Source: Anaerolineae bacterium (GTDB lineage: Bacteria > Chloroflexota > Anaerolineae > B4-G1 > DUEL01). From it: 41,363 bases of DNA. The notes under the pieces were generated by a model. It did not search any database. It saw nothing but the letters and a program-made list of their open reading frames with translations, and was not told the DNA's origin. The stretch covers positions 1 through 41,363 of the forward strand of contig JANXAH010000035.1 in the NCBI GenBank assembly GCA_025062415.1. Direction: 5' to 3'. The translations under genes were made by a program, and so were the position numbers. Within the stretch, counting starts at the first letter, position 1. The number at the start of each line of letters is the position of its first letter. Positions 40,187 through 41,363 of this stretch are shown in pieces.

Positions 40187-41350
40187 TTGGCCCCTGTACG
40201 CGTGCAGTTGACCATTGCTATGGAGGCGATTCAGCCCTGGCGGCGGTTTGACTTTGTTCTTCTGGCCTGCGCGCTGCTATTGATCGCTCTGGGAGTGGCG
40301 ATGATCCGGAGCGCCACGATGAATACTCCGGACCTCACCGAACTCTGGCGGCGGCAGGCCACCTATGCAGGCCTGGGCCTGGTCCTGTTCCTGATCCTAT
40401 CGGCAACTCCCTACACCTGGTGGCGTTCCCTCTGGCCTCTGTTGTACCTGCTGGCCGCTGGGCTGCTGGTGCTGGTCCTATTTATCGGCCAGAGCGAGAT
40501 CGGCGACGTCCGGCGCTGGTTCTATATCGGCTCCTTTCGGTTCCAGCCCTCTTTTCCTGGGATGGTTCTCCATGTCCTGACGCTGGCCTCCGTGTTCACC
40601 CTGCGCGTCCGGAAAGAGCGCCGACTCCCCGGCGATGGGAGCGAAGAAGAAAGCCCGCCCGGTCTTCTGCTGTATGGACTTTCGGGCATTCTCACGCTCA
40701 TCCTTGCCGCTCTGGTCTTCCGGGAGCCGGACCTGAGCACGGCGGCCATCTACGGGGTCATCTGGCTGGCGATGGCCTTTGCGGCTGGGGTTCGGCTGAT
40801 CTATCTGGCCGGTACGGGACTTTTGGGGATGGTGGGGGCGATTCCCCTCTGGTATCTGATGGAGGAGTATCAGCGCCAGCGTATCCTGGTCTTCCTGAAT
40901 CCGGAGAAAGACCCCGGTGCGCTCTACAACCTGCGCCAGGCGCTCATCAGTATCGGCTCGGGGGGCTTCTGGGGGCAGGGCTACGGAGGAGGAAGCCAGA
41001 GCCAGTTGCACTTTCTCCGTGTCCGTCATACGGACTTCATCTTCTCGGTCATCGGAGAGGAGTTGGGATTTATCGGGATTATGGTCATGTTTTTCCTGTT
41101 CACCCTCATTGCCTGGCGGCTGCTGCGGGCGGCGGTGCTGGCCCCGGACCGCTTTGGGCGGCTGATTGTGGTCGGCGTGGGCGGAATCCTCTTTATCCCC
41201 CTGGTCATCAACGTGGGAATGAACCTCGGTCTCCTTCCCGTTACAGGTCTTCCTCTCCCCTTCATCAGTTACGGCGGCACTGCCCTGGTCACCAACTTAG
41301 CCGCCCTGGGGCTGGCGGAAAGCGTGGTGATGCGAAACAGGGAGCGGTAG
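40187..41350 (+). CDS. SEDS-family peptidoglycan polymerase, RodA/FtsW-like
   Basis: A 387-residue membrane protein with about ten TM helices that links lipid II units into glycan strands with a class B PBP. Hallmarks are the EPDLSTA stretch, GSGGFWGQGYGGGSQSQLHFLRVRHTDFIFSVIGEELGF (landmarks HTDFIFSVIGEE) and LPLPFISYGGTAL near the end. It resembles RodA more than FtsW, but the call is not firm. The start is TTG 40187 just after the minE stop; GTG 40202 or ATG 40220 are alternatives. Its position right after minCDE suggests a shared operon. Confidence 0.92.
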   Translation: MAPVRVQLTIAMEAIQPWRRFDFVLLACALLLIALGVAMIRSATMNTPDLTELWRRQATYAGLGLVLFLILSATPYTWWRSLWPLLYLLAAGLLVLVLFIGQSEIGDVRRWFYIGSFRFQPSFPGMVLHVLTLASVFTLRVRKERRLPGDGSEEESPPGLLLYGLSGILTLILAALVFREPDLSTAAIYGVIWLAMAFAAGVRLIYLAGTGLLGMVGAIPLWYLMEEYQRQRILVFLNPEKDPGALYNLRQALISIGSGGFWGQGYGGGSQSQLHFLRVRHTDFIFSVIGEELGFIGIMVMFFLFTLIAWRLLRAAVLAPDRFGRLIVVGVGGILFIPLVINVGMNLGLLPVTGLPLPFISYGGTALVTNLAALGLAESVVMRNRER

Positions 41351-41363
41351 TCCGGTCACTCCG

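Overview
The window is GC-rich bacterial DNA that looks like a member of the Chloroflexota, probably an Anaerolineae-like lineage. This is inferred from style: extracytoplasmic tails built from TPTPTATPT-type repeats, 2-oxoacid:ferredoxin oxidoreductases, an AMMECR1/Memo pair, MinCDE with a SEDS protein, and dispersed short periodic repeats between genes. No rRNA or tRNA gene was seen, so the taxonomy is not proven.

Region 1 (1-11461) is the most unusual part: a type VII secretion (T7SS)-like locus rebuilt around phospho-signalling. A minus-strand operon encodes, in order of transcription, a YukD-like ubiquitin-fold/FHA fusion, a membrane FHA protein, a zinc-ribbon/pseudokinase/PP2C phosphatase fusion, a secreted-VWA/TM/FHA protein and a membrane Ser/Thr kinase cut by the window edge. 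Divergent from it is a WXG100 protein. Beyond a perfect hairpin lies a 1435-residue EssC-like triple-ATPase with a double zinc ribbon between ATPases 1 and 2. The FHA domains that sit at the N-terminus of Firmicutes EssC are absent there and occur on three separate proteins. EsaA, EssA, EccB, EccD, EccE and mycosin homologues were not seen.

Region 2 (11462-19590) has a complete tyrosine recombinase, a small Thr/Pro-rich membrane protein, three tandem M42 metallo-aminopeptidases, two overlapping family 2 glycosyltransferases and a BadF/N-acetylglucosamine-kinase-like ATPase. Region 3 (19594-22510) is a minus-strand ECF sigma, anti-sigma, toastrack lipoprotein and bactofilin-like membrane protein operon whose first three genes overlap by ATGA.

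Region 4 (22560-28958) carries AmmeMemoRadiSam proteins B and A. It then has a threonine synthase fused to a response-regulator receiver, translationally coupled to a receiver-histidine kinase, followed by an EamA transporter and ribosomal protein L25. Region 5 (29029-32302) is a KorAB-type oxidoreductase and a small membrane protein that seems to be translated from a leaderless GTG.

Region 6 (32356-41350) is plus-strand housekeeping: a phosphoesterase, MltG, TruD, an M24 aminopeptidase, TrpS, Dtd, MinC, MinD, MinE and a RodA/FtsW protein. Promoters resembling TTGaca/TTGCCC with a 16-18 base spacer and TATACT/TATAAT can be read ahead of many transcription units. Several ORF ends run into short periodic repeats, which appear to supply start sites or C-terminal tails.
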